A stretch of 64,000 nucleotides of DNA, taken from the NCBI GenBank assembly GCA_949077035.1, contig CARUPR010000003.1, positions 1 to 64,000 of the forward strand, written 5' to 3'. Origin of the DNA: an uncultured Eubacteriales bacterium. GTDB lineage: Bacteria; Bacillota; Clostridia; Christensenellales; UBA1242. The notes under the pieces were generated by a model, which saw nothing but the letters and a program-made list of their open reading frames with translations, was not told where the DNA came from and searched no databases. Positions 17,826 through 26,022 of the stretch are shown piece after piece. The translations under genes were made by a program, and so were the position numbers. The stretch's first letter is position 1. The number at the start of each line of letters is the position of its first letter.

Positions 17826-18641
17826 TTATTCTTTAGTTTTATTTTTATTGCAAGCATTGATTATCAATAAAACAATTTTATTTATAAGCCAAATAAAATA
17901 CATACTCAATATCGCCATCGCACTGTAAATAAAAATGTAAAATGGAATATAAAGCCGTACACTTGAAAATTTTATAAAATCAGATACTAAAGGTATTGAC
18001 CAAATTTTATTTGGTCCCATATACATCATGTTTATATCAGGATTTTTTGTTATTGCAAACAAAATCACATTGAGAATAAAGCCTATAAAACACCAACCTA
18101 CAAAGACTGCCAAAGCTTTTAAAAAGGTTTTAATATTAATTCGCACCCTACCACTCACGAATAAATAAATTGCAAGCAAAGCCAACAACATATGATGCTG
18201 AGTTGTTTGGATTAATAATAAAATATAACTTGTTGAAAATATGGCAGCAGGCATTATTATCGCTGAAATACCAGAAAAGAAACCATAACCAAATATAAAT
18301 GCATAAAGAAATTCATTAAACTTTTCCGCTTTTTTAAAAGAACAGGTAAATGCTAAAACAATAATGGAATACATTAATGCACTGCAAGGCTGTAAAGGCA
18401 AATGTTGCCAATCATATTGATAATTTCCACTATCATAAATTAATAATATCTGTTTTAAAATTTCAAATAATAAAAGCCAAAAACCTACAACAAATAAGAT
18501 AATGCGATTTTGTTTATCATTTATTTTTCTCATAAAAACGCAAATCAAAATAGTCAACAACAAAAATAAACCTAAAATTAAAAAATGGACTAAACCAAAT
18601 ATTTTTGGTGGATTGTTGGTAGTAGCAGAGAATATAAACAT
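17826..18641 (-). CDS. YwaF/TMEM164-family integral membrane protein
   Basis: 271 residues, seven or so hydrophobic helices. Matches the TIGR02206/YwaF pattern: YDWQHLPLQPCSALMY, GYGFFSGISAIIMP, QTTQHHMLLALLAIYLF. The paired His in TQHH and the polar QPC loop are characteristic of the family, whose function is unknown. AGAGGTGA lies before the ATG at 18641. The gene at 13972-14637 looks like a shorter relative, and the two bracket the PadR and exporter genes. Confidence 0.82.
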   Translation of the reverse strand: MFIFSATTNNPPKIFGLVHFLILGLFLLLTILICVFMRKINDKQNRIILFVVGFWLLLFEILKQILLIYDSGNYQYDWQHLPLQPCSALMYSIIVLAFTCSFKKAEKFNEFLYAFIFGYGFFSGISAIIMPAAIFSTSYILLLIQTTQHHMLLALLAIYLFVSGRVRINIKTFLKALAVFVGWCFIGFILNVILFAITKNPDINMMYMGPNKIWSIPLVSDFIKFSSVRLYIPFYIFIYSAMAILSMYFIWLINKIVLLIINACNKNKTKE

Positions 18642-18763
18642 AAGTCACCTCTTTATTATCTTTTGTAAGTTTTAAACTTATTATCAATATAAATTTTTTG
18701 TATTATATTATATTAAAATATTTTTAACTTTTATTTTTTTAAATTTTTAACTTTTATAATTTA

Positions 18764-18790
18764 GAAAAAGTGCTTCTAAAAGCACCTTAC
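18764..18790 (-). terminator. Terminator of the S1-domain gene
   Basis: On the minus strand GGTGCTT / AAGCAC with a four-base loop, followed by five T. Apart from this, the 18642-18913 gap is featureless A/T-rich sequence. Confidence 0.72.
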
Positions 18791-18913
18791 TTAAATTTTT
18801 GAAACTATTAAAATTTTTAGTTTTAAAGCATAATAATTTATTATTTTGTAGGTTTTTAAAATAAATAAAAGTTTAACATAATACAATATATAGTATTATG
18901 TCTAATTTCCTAG

Positions 18914-19963
18914 TTACGAAATCTTGGAAATTAGTTTAAATGCAACTCTTTCTTCTTCTTGATTTATATCAATAATTTCAACACAAACTTTTTCATCTAA
19001 TTTGACAATTTCATATATTTGTTTGTTGTTTTCACCTGTTGCATTTTTTATATGAAGCAAACCGGTAATACCATTATCAAGTTTAATAAGCGCACCAAAT
19101 TTTAAAATTTTAACAACCTCTCCTTGGCAAGTCTCACCAATATTTAATTCCCTTAAAATCTTTGATTTTGGACTTTCTTGAAGTGCTTTTAAGCTTAATG
19201 CAACCTTTTTATTTTCTCTATCAACTTCAATTACCTTAAATGAATATTCTTCACCCTCTTTAATTACATCGCCAGGATTTTCAATTCTTTGATGAGATAA
19301 ATTTGAGATGTGAACAAAGCAATCAACACCACCAACGATTACAAAAGCACCGTAGTCTAAGATTTTTTTAACCTTTCCTGTCACTATTTTGTTGATGAAA
19401 ATTGAGCGCCAAAAAAGTTCTTCAATATTTTGTTTAATTTGACTTTCAAGCAATTTTATGCTTACAACAATTCGTTTTTCATTCTTATCTATTTCTGTCA
19501 CGACACCTTCAAATTGTCTTCCTATCGCCCTTTTAGAATCTTTTATTTGAACAGACATTTCAGCTAAAGGAATTTCAATATCAAACTCGCCCATTTTCGA
19601 AATATATTTGTCAGAGCTTACCGCAGTCACCACAAATGTTGCTTTACTGCCAAGCTTAAGCTGATAGGCATTTTGAGTCGCTATAATTTGATTATCTGCC
19701 TGTTTTTTTGAAACTTCAAGCATCCCTTCTTCATTCTTAGAATTTAAAATTATAACCTTAAATCTATCGCCTATTTTCAAATTCTCATAATTTTCAACCT
19801 CTTCTTTTGGAAGATAGGCATCATTTTTGCCGCCGATATTAAATATACAGCCATCCTCTCTTTTTATCACAACAACGCCATCAAACATTTGACCACGCTT
19901 ATATGTTGTGAAAGTTTTATCAATCGCTTCAAGACTGAAAACTTCCTCATTTATTTTATTCAT
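18914..19963 (-). CDS. S1 RNA-binding domain protein (ribosomal protein S1-like)
   Basis: 349 residues with four S1-type OB folds, at about residues 22-85, 100-165, 185-255 and 270-345. The last two are clearest: GKVKKILDYGAFVIVGGVDCFVHISN and GEVVKILKFGALIKLDNGITGLLHIK (each split here by convention only). It corresponds to the short clostridial/bacillar S1 homologue that binds mRNA. The ATG at 19963 follows AGAGGTG; the in-frame GTG at 19969 overlaps that Shine-Dalgarno. plsC lies just upstream, 28 bp apart, an arrangement common in clostridia. Confidence 0.88.
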   Translation of the reverse strand: MNKINEEVFSLEAIDKTFTTYKRGQMFDGVVVIKREDGCIFNIGGKNDAYLPKEEVENYENLKIGDRFKVIILNSKNEEGMLEVSKKQADNQIIATQNAYQLKLGSKATFVVTAVSSDKYISKMGEFDIEIPLAEMSVQIKDSKRAIGRQFEGVVTEIDKNEKRIVVSIKLLESQIKQNIEELFWRSIFINKIVTGKVKKILDYGAFVIVGGVDCFVHISNLSHQRIENPGDVIKEGEEYSFKVIEVDRENKKVALSLKALQESPKSKILRELNIGETCQGEVVKILKFGALIKLDNGITGLLHIKNATGENNKQIYEIVKLDEKVCVEIIDINQEEERVAFKLISKIS

Positions 19964-19991
19964 AAACACCTCTTAAAGAAAGTCTATCAAA

Positions 19992-20600
19992 TTATTTTTT
20001 CTTTGTCAAAGCATTTAATGAATATTCTCTTAGTTCATTCATTTTCTCGGCAATCACATTGCTTGCCTTTTCGAGTTCTTCACTTGACAATTTCTTTCCA
20101 TAAAACTCTTCTAATTCAAATGGCTTTCCTATAAAAATTTTTGTTTTTCTAAACAATTTTGGTTTTCTGCTGACAAACATAGGCACGATTGGAACTTTCG
20201 CTTTTGTGGCAAACATAGCAACACCATGTTTCACCTCTCCCATTTCCATATTTTCATTGTTCACCCTTGTCCCTTCTGGGAAGATAACCAATTTTTTATT
20301 GTTTTTTAAAACTTTCAAGCTTTGTTTAATTGCATTTACATCGCTCTTCTCTCTATCGATTTTTATGCAACCAATTGATTTATAAAAGGCACTTGAGCAT
20401 TTGTTTGAAAAAAGTTCTTTCTTTGCCAAATAATATTTTTTCTCCCATGAATGTAAGGCAAGTAAAATGGCATCCAGATTTGAGGTATGATTACTTGATA
20501 TAATGCAAGCACCTTTTGGAAGGTTATCTTTGCCAATTACTTTTGCTGGGAAGCAAGTTCTGATAGGCACAGATAAAACTATTTGAAAAAAATGAAACAT
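19992..20600 (-). CDS. plsC: 1-acyl-sn-glycerol-3-phosphate acyltransferase
   Basis: Membrane-associated acyltransferase making phosphatidic acid in phospholipid synthesis. NHTSNLD supplies the catalytic HX4D (His38, Asp43), and FPEGTR is the glycerophosphate-binding motif. At 202 residues it is typical for PlsC. GGAG lies six bases before the ATG. It is followed by the S1 gene and preceded 34 bases upstream by the flavoprotein gene, so this looks like one long minus-strand operon running from gpr to the S1 gene. Confidence 0.92.
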   Translation of the reverse strand: MFHFFQIVLSVPIRTCFPAKVIGKDNLPKGACIISSNHTSNLDAILLALHSWEKKYYLAKKELFSNKCSSAFYKSIGCIKIDREKSDVNAIKQSLKVLKNNKKLVIFPEGTRVNNENMEMGEVKHGVAMFATKAKVPIVPMFVSRKPKLFRKTKIFIGKPFELEEFYGKKLSSEELEKASNVIAEKMNELREYSLNALTKKK

Positions 20601-20634
20601 AACATACTCCTTTTTAATATTTATATTTAAGCAA

Positions 20635-21837
20635 TTATTTTAAATTCATAGCACAGGCATATGCAGTTGAAAAGGCTGTCTGAAGATTAAACCCGCCTGT
20701 CAAACAATCTATATCAAGCACTTCACCAATAAAATATAAGCCTTCTATCAATTTGCTTTCCATAGATTTAGGATTTATTTGTTTAAGGTCAACACCTCCT
20801 CCAGTGACTATCCCAGTTTCAACCGGATATAGTTTTGAAAAACAAAGAGGAAAAGATTTTAATAAATTTATTATTGCCAATCTCTGCTGTTTTGTAATTG
20901 AATTGACCTTTACTTCGCCCTTAATGGCAAGTTTTGCCAGAAAGATTGGCACCAAACTATTAGGTAAAAGCCCTTTAATTATAAAGGTGATATTTTTATT
21001 TAAGTTTTCAGAAAATTCTCTTAACAACCTTTCTTCAAGTTGGTTTGCCGATAGAGCCGGTTTAAAATCTATTGAAAGTTTAACCTCATTTGACTGTGCA
21101 ATAAAACTTGAAAGCGATAGAGCTATTGGTCCTGAAATTCCATTATGAGTAAAGAGCATTTCGCCAAACAAACTCTTCTTTTTGCCATCAAATTCTGCTA
21201 GCAACGATACATTCTTAAGTGACAAGCCTGCAAGTTCTCCGCAAAAATCATCTTTCAGTTCTATTGGCACCAAGGCGCCCCTTGGTTTAATCACATTATG
21301 ATTGAACATTTTAGCAAACTTATATCCATCACCGCTGCTTCCAGTTGCAGGATAACTCATTCCGCCAGTTGCAATAATTACTCTATCAAATTTGTAAGAG
21401 GATAAATTGGTATTTAAAATAAAGCCATCATCTACCTTTTTAATAAATTTCACCTTCTCATTCAAATGAATATCGCAATCATTACAATGCATCACAAGTG
21501 CTTTTATTATGTCACTTGCCCTATCACTTGCAGGAAAGACTCTGTTGCCACGTTCAACCTTTAACTTAATACCTAAACTTTCAAAAAAATCTTTTGTATC
21601 CAAAGTGCCAAACTGATTTATTGCAGAGCGCATAAACTTTCCACCATTTACAACATTTGCAAGATATTGTTCATTATCACAATCATTGGTCACATTGCAT
21701 CGACCTTTTCCTGTAATGTAAATTTTTTTACCGCATTTATCATTTCCGTCAAAAATTGTGACATTATTATTTTGTTGTGACAATAGACCAGCTGCCATCA
21801 GCCCTGAAGCACCGCCACCAACAACAGCAATCTCCAT
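20635..21837 (-). CDS. HI0933-family flavoprotein (YhiN-like FAD-dependent oxidoreductase)
   Basis: 400 residues. The N-terminal dinucleotide fold GGGASGLMA binds FAD, and GKGRCNVTNDC is the family signature after it. TGGMSYPATGSSGDGY and the C-terminal GGFNLQTAFSTAYACA complete the HI0933/YhiN pattern. The physiological substrate of this widespread family is unknown. The start codon overlaps the rluB-type stop by one base (TAATG), so expression is coupled. Confidence 0.9.
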   Translation of the reverse strand: MEIAVVGGGASGLMAAGLLSQQNNNVTIFDGNDKCGKKIYITGKGRCNVTNDCDNEQYLANVVNGGKFMRSAINQFGTLDTKDFFESLGIKLKVERGNRVFPASDRASDIIKALVMHCNDCDIHLNEKVKFIKKVDDGFILNTNLSSYKFDRVIIATGGMSYPATGSSGDGYKFAKMFNHNVIKPRGALVPIELKDDFCGELAGLSLKNVSLLAEFDGKKKSLFGEMLFTHNGISGPIALSLSSFIAQSNEVKLSIDFKPALSANQLEERLLREFSENLNKNITFIIKGLLPNSLVPIFLAKLAIKGEVKVNSITKQQRLAIINLLKSFPLCFSKLYPVETGIVTGGGVDLKQINPKSMESKLIEGLYFIGEVLDIDCLTGGFNLQTAFSTAYACAMNLK

Positions 21838-22544
21838 TATTTAGCCCTCACAAGAAGATTTAATTCATCTTCAGTAAGGTCTTTATATTCGCCTCGTTTA
21901 AGTCCTCCAAGCTTCACTCCGCCCACTCTGACCCTTTTGAGAAGTTTTATTTGATGACCAATCGCTTCAAACATTCTTCTAATTTGTCTATTTTGACCTT
22001 CATCAATTATGACAGATACTTTTGTAAAGCCATTTTCAAAAGAGAGCCATTCAACTCTTGCAGCAGGCATCCTTTCGCCATCTACTACAACACCTTTACG
22101 CATAACTGCAAGTTCGCTTTCTTTTATTTCGCCCTCGCAAGTCACCCTATACTCCTTTTCCATCTTGTATCTAGGATGAGCGACAAGATTGGCAAAGTTT
22201 CCATCATTGGTAAGAATAATAAGCCCTTCTGTGTCATAATCAAGCCTGCCTATAGAAAATAGCCTTTCCTCGCAATCAACAAGCTCATAGATGGTTTTTC
22301 TGCCCCTCTCATCATTTGCAGTGCAAGCATAACCTTTTGGTTTATTAAGTTTTATATATACAAAAGAGGAAGGCAATTTAATTACCCTTCCCTCTACTGT
22401 CACTTTATCTTTTTTTTCATTTATTTTAAGACCCATCTCGTTTACCGTCTTGCCATTGACTTGAACTAGACCTTGTGAGATAAGTTCATCACATTTTCTT
22501 CTTGAAGCCACTCCACTATTGGATAAAAATTTATTTAATCTCAT
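21837..22544 (-). CDS. rluB: rRNA pseudouridine synthase, RsuA/RluB/E/F family
   Basis: Isomerises uridine in rRNA, most likely in 23S helix 89 if it is the RluB orthologue. The S4 RNA-binding domain occupies residues 1-60 (MRLNKFLSNSGVASRRKCDE). The catalytic loop GRLDYDTEGLIILTNDG contains the essential Asp. EGQNRQIRRMFEA is the family's last motif. At 235 residues it has normal length. It sits three bases after the carboxypeptidase gene and overlaps the flavoprotein gene downstream. Confidence 0.92.
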   Translation of the reverse strand: MRLNKFLSNSGVASRRKCDELISQGLVQVNGKTVNEMGLKINEKKDKVTVEGRVIKLPSSFVYIKLNKPKGYACTANDERGRKTIYELVDCEERLFSIGRLDYDTEGLIILTNDGNFANLVAHPRYKMEKEYRVTCEGEIKESELAVMRKGVVVDGERMPAARVEWLSFENGFTKVSVIIDEGQNRQIRRMFEAIGHQIKLLKRVRVGGVKLGGLKRGEYKDLTEDELNLLVRAK

Positions 22545-22547
22545 TTG

Positions 22548-23705
22548 TTACCATCGTTCTATAAAGTCTTTTAATTTTGACCATATAGAATCTCTCCTTA
22601 CATCTTCCATTGTAACTACTTTTTCAGAAAAATGCAAGTTTTTATCGATAAAAATTTTTATCTCGCCAACTTCATCACCTTTACTTACAGGTGCATCAAT
22701 TAAATCTTTGATATTGTATTCATATGAAACCTTAGAAATCTCCTCCGCTTTTAAAGGATAAAGATATCTTCCTGTTGTTCCAATTTCAACACTTTCACTT
22801 TTTCCTCTGCTGACTGATATGCTTTTGTTGTAAGCATAACCTGATGTTAAGTCGATTAAGTTGTATTCATTGAAAGCTCTTTCAATTAATGCTTTGCTTT
22901 CTTCAAACATAGGTCCACAATTAAGCACAACACACACAACTGTCATTCCTTCTCGCTGGCAAGCGGAAACAAGACATCTTCCTGCATCATCTGTAAAACC
23001 TGTCTTAACCCCGCAACAACCTTCAAGGCTGTTTAATAGTTTATTTTTATTTTTAAGATATCTCACCTTACCATCGGTATTTGTAATCTTGGTATTTTTG
23101 GTAGAAACCAAATCTCTAAAGGTATCATTTGAAAGAGCGTAACTTGTGATTAAAGCAAGGTCATAGGCAGTAGTATAATGAGTTTTGCTGTCAAGACCAT
23201 GTGTGTTATCAAAATGGGTATTTTTAGCACCAATATTAATTGCTGTCTTGTTCATAAGTTCAACAAACTTTTGATAGCTTCCACTTATTTGCTCACCTAT
23301 TGCCACAGAGGCATCATTGCCTGAAACAAGCATAAGACCATATAGAAGGTCCCTTATTGACATATTCTCACCCTTTCTAAGATAAATGCTTGTTCCGCTT
23401 ATTCCAACCGATTTAGGGGATATTTCAAAGGTCTTATCAAGGTCATCACAATTTTCTATTGCTGTAATTGCAGTCATAATCTTGGTTGTGCTTGCCATAG
23501 GAAGTTTTTCAGATTGATTTTTATTATACAACATCCTTTTTGAGCCAGCTTCCATTACGCACATTGCTTTAGCAGAAGTTTGAGCATAATCTGCCATAGC
23601 AACCTTATGCTGAAAATTAAACACTGCACAGCCAATTGTCAAAAGAAAGACAGCCAATAATAGACAAACAACAGAGTTTAAACTTTTTTTACAACTCTTA
23701 TTCAT
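22548..23705 (-). CDS. D-alanyl-D-alanine carboxypeptidase (S11 family, DacF-like)
   Basis: Trims the terminal D-Ala from peptidoglycan stem peptides outside the membrane. A signal peptide with a hydrophobic core covers residues 13-32. The three penicillin-binding motifs are visible: STTK (SxxK), SGN (SxN) and KTG in GVKTGFT. A C-terminal beta domain and amphipathic end (WSKLKDFIERW) resemble DacA/DacF anchors. The gene overlaps ytfJ by 8 bases and lies in the spore-linked cluster, so a role in spore cortex or the mother-cell wall is plausible. Confidence 0.93.
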   Translation of the reverse strand: MNKSCKKSLNSVVCLLLAVFLLTIGCAVFNFQHKVAMADYAQTSAKAMCVMEAGSKRMLYNKNQSEKLPMASTTKIMTAITAIENCDDLDKTFEISPKSVGISGTSIYLRKGENMSIRDLLYGLMLVSGNDASVAIGEQISGSYQKFVELMNKTAINIGAKNTHFDNTHGLDSKTHYTTAYDLALITSYALSNDTFRDLVSTKNTKITNTDGKVRYLKNKNKLLNSLEGCCGVKTGFTDDAGRCLVSACQREGMTVVCVVLNCGPMFEESKALIERAFNEYNLIDLTSGYAYNKSISVSRGKSESVEIGTTGRYLYPLKAEEISKVSYEYNIKDLIDAPVSKGDEVGEIKIFIDKNLHFSEKVVTMEDVRRDSIWSKLKDFIERW

Positions 23706-24144
23706 TGCCTTCCTCCTGATAATCTTGATACTCTCTGCTGCTGTTGTTTACATTTTGGTTGTTGACATTTGTTTCATCTATCTTTGCAAGAAGGGTATTG
23801 AAGAGATTTAATATTGTTTGATATAGTGATTTGTTTTCAACATTAATAAATTTCACCTCTCCATTATAAATTGTCAAAAAACCAACAGGCGAAAGGCTCA
23901 TACCGCCACTTGAGCCACCTGCCATTGGAAAATGATTTGCAACCCTTCTTGATGAAAGGTCTGAATATTCACCGCCACCTACAACATAGCCGACAGAAAC
24001 ACGAGAAATTGGAATGATTGTTGTTCCGTCAGCGCTTTCAACCTTTTCTCCAATAACAGTGCTGCTGTCAACAATGGTTTTAATTTTATCCATTGCCACA
24101 TTTATAAGATTTTGAATATTGTCACTTCCAGAGTAATATTTCAT
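23698..24144 (-). CDS. ytfJ: Sporulation protein YtfJ/GerW
   Basis: 148 residues. The conserved YtfJ block is present: GTTIIPISRVSVGYVVGGGE followed by a Gly/Ser-rich GGSSGGMSLSPVGFL. YtfJ is made in the forespore of Bacillus and influences germination. The last 25 residues are Asn/Gln/Glu-rich and specific to this protein. It overlaps the DUF2953 gene by four bases, the same order as ytfI-ytfJ in Bacillus, and GGAGGTG lies in front of the ATG. Confidence 0.9.
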   Translation of the reverse strand: MKYYSGSDNIQNLINVAMDKIKTIVDSSTVIGEKVESADGTTIIPISRVSVGYVVGGGEYSDLSSRRVANHFPMAGGSSGGMSLSPVGFLTIYNGEVKFINVENKSLYQTILNLFNTLLAKIDETNVNNQNVNNSSREYQDYQEEGNE

Positions 24145-24713
24145 TGTTCACCTCCATTACTTTTTGATTTGCTTGATAATTTCTTAGTTAGAATAACCGA
24201 ACGAAGCAAAGAATATACCACATCAAGCAAAGAAATTGTCAACAACATTCTTGTTGCAAACTGACAAACCTTATCATTATAAGAAATTGTGTCGTAAACA
24301 CCCATAGAAGCAGTTGGCTTGATGTTTTTAATTGTTGCCATAAAACTTAATAGAAAGACATTGATATATCCACCCAGCATGGCAGATTTAAAGGCATCTT
24401 TAATACCCAAATTATAAAAAACAAAAAATTCTTTCAATCTGGATTTATCAGCAACCTGCAAGGCAAGTGTTTTTAAATATAAAAATCCTTTGCTTTCAAT
24501 ATTTAAAACATGACTTTCAAGTTCATTATCCTTTTTAGTAACAATTTTTTTGTTTTCAAGCCAAAATTGTTGATACTCAACTTTTATTCCATAAACAAAA
24601 ACACCAAAAGCACCCGACCGCTCAAACACATTAAAAGAAACCCTGCCTTCCACCCGGACAGGTATAAAAAGCACAAGTATAATAAAAAATGGTATTAATA
24701 AATAGTAATTCAA
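24141..24713 (-). CDS. DUF2953 membrane protein (YtfI-like)
   Basis: 190 residues, with a hydrophobic N-terminal segment at 2-18 and a possible second one near the C-terminus. The GRVSFNVF and GVFVYGIKVEYQ region fits DUF2953 (YtfI) proteins, whose gene precedes ytfJ in spore formers. The start is a TTG at 24713 behind GAGGTGA, overlapping the gpr stop as TTGA; no ATG lies at a sensible distance. Function unknown, spore association inferred from position. Confidence 0.8.
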   Translation of the reverse strand: MNYYLLIPFFIILVLFIPVRVEGRVSFNVFERSGAFGVFVYGIKVEYQQFWLENKKIVTKKDNELESHVLNIESKGFLYLKTLALQVADKSRLKEFFVFYNLGIKDAFKSAMLGGYINVFLLSFMATIKNIKPTASMGVYDTISYNDKVCQFATRMLLTISLLDVVYSLLRSVILTKKLSSKSKSNGGEQ

Positions 24714-25471
24714 TATATCACCTCGCTTATTGCATTTGCTATAATCTTGCCTGCAAATTTTACATTCTCATTGATATCCTTTGGTGCCAACAAAATGTCA
24801 ACCTCATCATCTTTGATAAATGAACTTGAGGCTATCATAAACGGAACTCCAAAAGAAATGCAGTCAGCACCAACACTTTCCTTGCATATTCTATTTCCAT
24901 ACCGATTTACACCACTTCCCGGTGTCATGCCACTTGTTGTGATTTGAAAAGATGTGCCAAGTCTTGCTATATTTTGAGTGGTGAGAGAATCGATTATTAT
25001 TACAACCTGCACTTTTAACTGCCTTGAGAACATTTGGACCATCTCTAAAGTGTCAATTCCTGTCGAAAAGAATATATTAGGGCAAAACTTGAAGATATTA
25101 TTATTCTTTTTAAGTGGTTGAACTTCAATATTATCAAACACCTCTTTTCCCAGTCTATCTGCAAAAATGTCTGGGTTGCCAAGGCCAATAATCAAAACTC
25201 TTGAAGACTTTTTCAAACCTAATTTTTTAAAAATGCTTTTAAGTTGTTTTGACATTAAATTTGATAAAAACTGACCATTCTCTTCTCCAAGTTGATAGAT
25301 AAAAGGACTATTGAAGATAAAATATTCTCCCTTACTAAGCCCAAGCTCTTTGCTATCATTTTCTGTTTCAACTTTTAAGGTGGCGGTTGTTATACCATAC
25401 CTATCAAGTCTTTTGACGGCATAACCAAACCTTTTTAAGTCCTGTCCACATTCATCAATTAAATCAAACAT
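24710..25471 (-). CDS. gpr: Germination protease GPR
   Basis: Degrades small acid-soluble spore proteins at germination. Recognised from LIIGLGNPDIFADRLGKEVF, the IIIDSLTTQNIARLGTSFQI core, and SGMTPGSGV with the following GVPFM segment. At 253 residues it is shorter than Bacillus GPR (about 370), lacking insertions. It is divergently placed from rpsT, a neighbourhood conserved in spore formers. No Shine-Dalgarno is obvious before the ATG at 25471; a forespore promoter was looked for and not found with confidence. Its presence indicates a sporulating lineage. Confidence 0.9.
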   Translation of the reverse strand: MFDLIDECGQDLKRFGYAVKRLDRYGITTATLKVETENDSKELGLSKGEYFIFNSPFIYQLGEENGQFLSNLMSKQLKSIFKKLGLKKSSRVLIIGLGNPDIFADRLGKEVFDNIEVQPLKKNNNIFKFCPNIFFSTGIDTLEMVQMFSRQLKVQVVIIIDSLTTQNIARLGTSFQITTSGMTPGSGVNRYGNRICKESVGADCISFGVPFMIASSSFIKDDEVDILLAPKDINENVKFAGKIIANAISEVIY

Positions 25472-25512
25472 ACAATTATTTTGTTAAATTTTAAAAAAAA
25501 TATTTATTTTAC

Positions 25513-25541
25513 TTGATTTATCATTTTTTATATGCTATACT
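25513..25541 (+). promoter_or_regulatory. rpsT promoter
   Basis: TTGATT (25513-25518), 17-bp spacer, TATACT (25536-25541), 31 bases before the rpsT ATG. Confidence 0.75.
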
Positions 25542-25572
25542 TTGATGTAGTAAAATATAAAGGAGTGAAAGT

Positions 25573-25839
25573 ATGCCTAATATTAAATCAGCTGAAAAAA
25601 GAGTAAAAATCATTGAGAAAAAAACAGCTCAAAATAAGGCTATTAAATCAAGAATTTCTACTTACGCTAAAAAATTCAAATTGGCGGTAAACAACAAAGA
25701 AGTAGAAAATGCTCAAAATTTATATAGCGAAGTTGTTTCTCTGTTAGATAAAGCTGCAAGCGATAATGTTATTCACAAAAACAGCGCAAACAGAAAGAAA
25801 GCTCATTATGCAAAATTACTTGAAAATGTAAATAAATAA
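25573..25839 (+). CDS. rpsT: 30S ribosomal protein S20
   Basis: 88 residues, highly basic. MPNIKSAEKRVKI, the central SRISTYAKKFK and the end ASDNVIHKNSANRKKAH are characteristic of S20, which binds 16S rRNA early in assembly. AAGGAG lies seven bases before the ATG. It is monocistronic between its own promoter and a strong terminator, and divergent from gpr as in many spore-forming Bacillota. Confidence 0.96.
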   Translation: MPNIKSAEKRVKIIEKKTAQNKAIKSRISTYAKKFKLAVNNKEVENAQNLYSEVVSLLDKAASDNVIHKNSANRKKAHYAKLLENVNK

Positions 25840-25848
25840 AAATTTTTA

Positions 25849-25880
25849 AAACAGCATCCAAATTTGATGCTGTTTTTTCT
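25849..25880 (+). terminator. Terminator of rpsT
   Basis: AAACAGCATC / GATGCTGTTT stem with a seven-base loop, followed by a T-run. Confidence 0.88.
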
Positions 25881-25902
25881 TTTAATATAAATTGAAATAT
25901 AA

Positions 25903-25983
25903 GAAAGCACTCACTTTGTTCCTGCCTATCTTGCGTCCCTAAATAAGCACTCATACCCTCATGACTATCTTACATTCATAAAA
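25903..25983 (+). repeat. 41-bp dispersed repeat, two tandem units (locus C)
   Basis: Unit 1 at 25903-25943 is close to the consensus (GAAAGCACTCACTTTGTTC, then TGCCTATCTTGCGT, ending TAAA). Unit 2 at 25944-25983 is more diverged (AAGCACTCA, GACTATCTTACAT). The end runs into the A-run of the next terminator hairpin. Confidence 0.8.
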
Positions 25984-26018
25984 AAAAGCCGCTTTATTTA
26001 AAGCGACATTTTTTTTGA
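25981..26018 (-). terminator. Terminator of the transglutaminase-like gene
   Basis: On the minus strand GTCGCTTTA / TAAAGCGGC followed by seven T, just past the stop at 26023. Confidence 0.85.
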
Positions 26019-26022
26019 TGAA

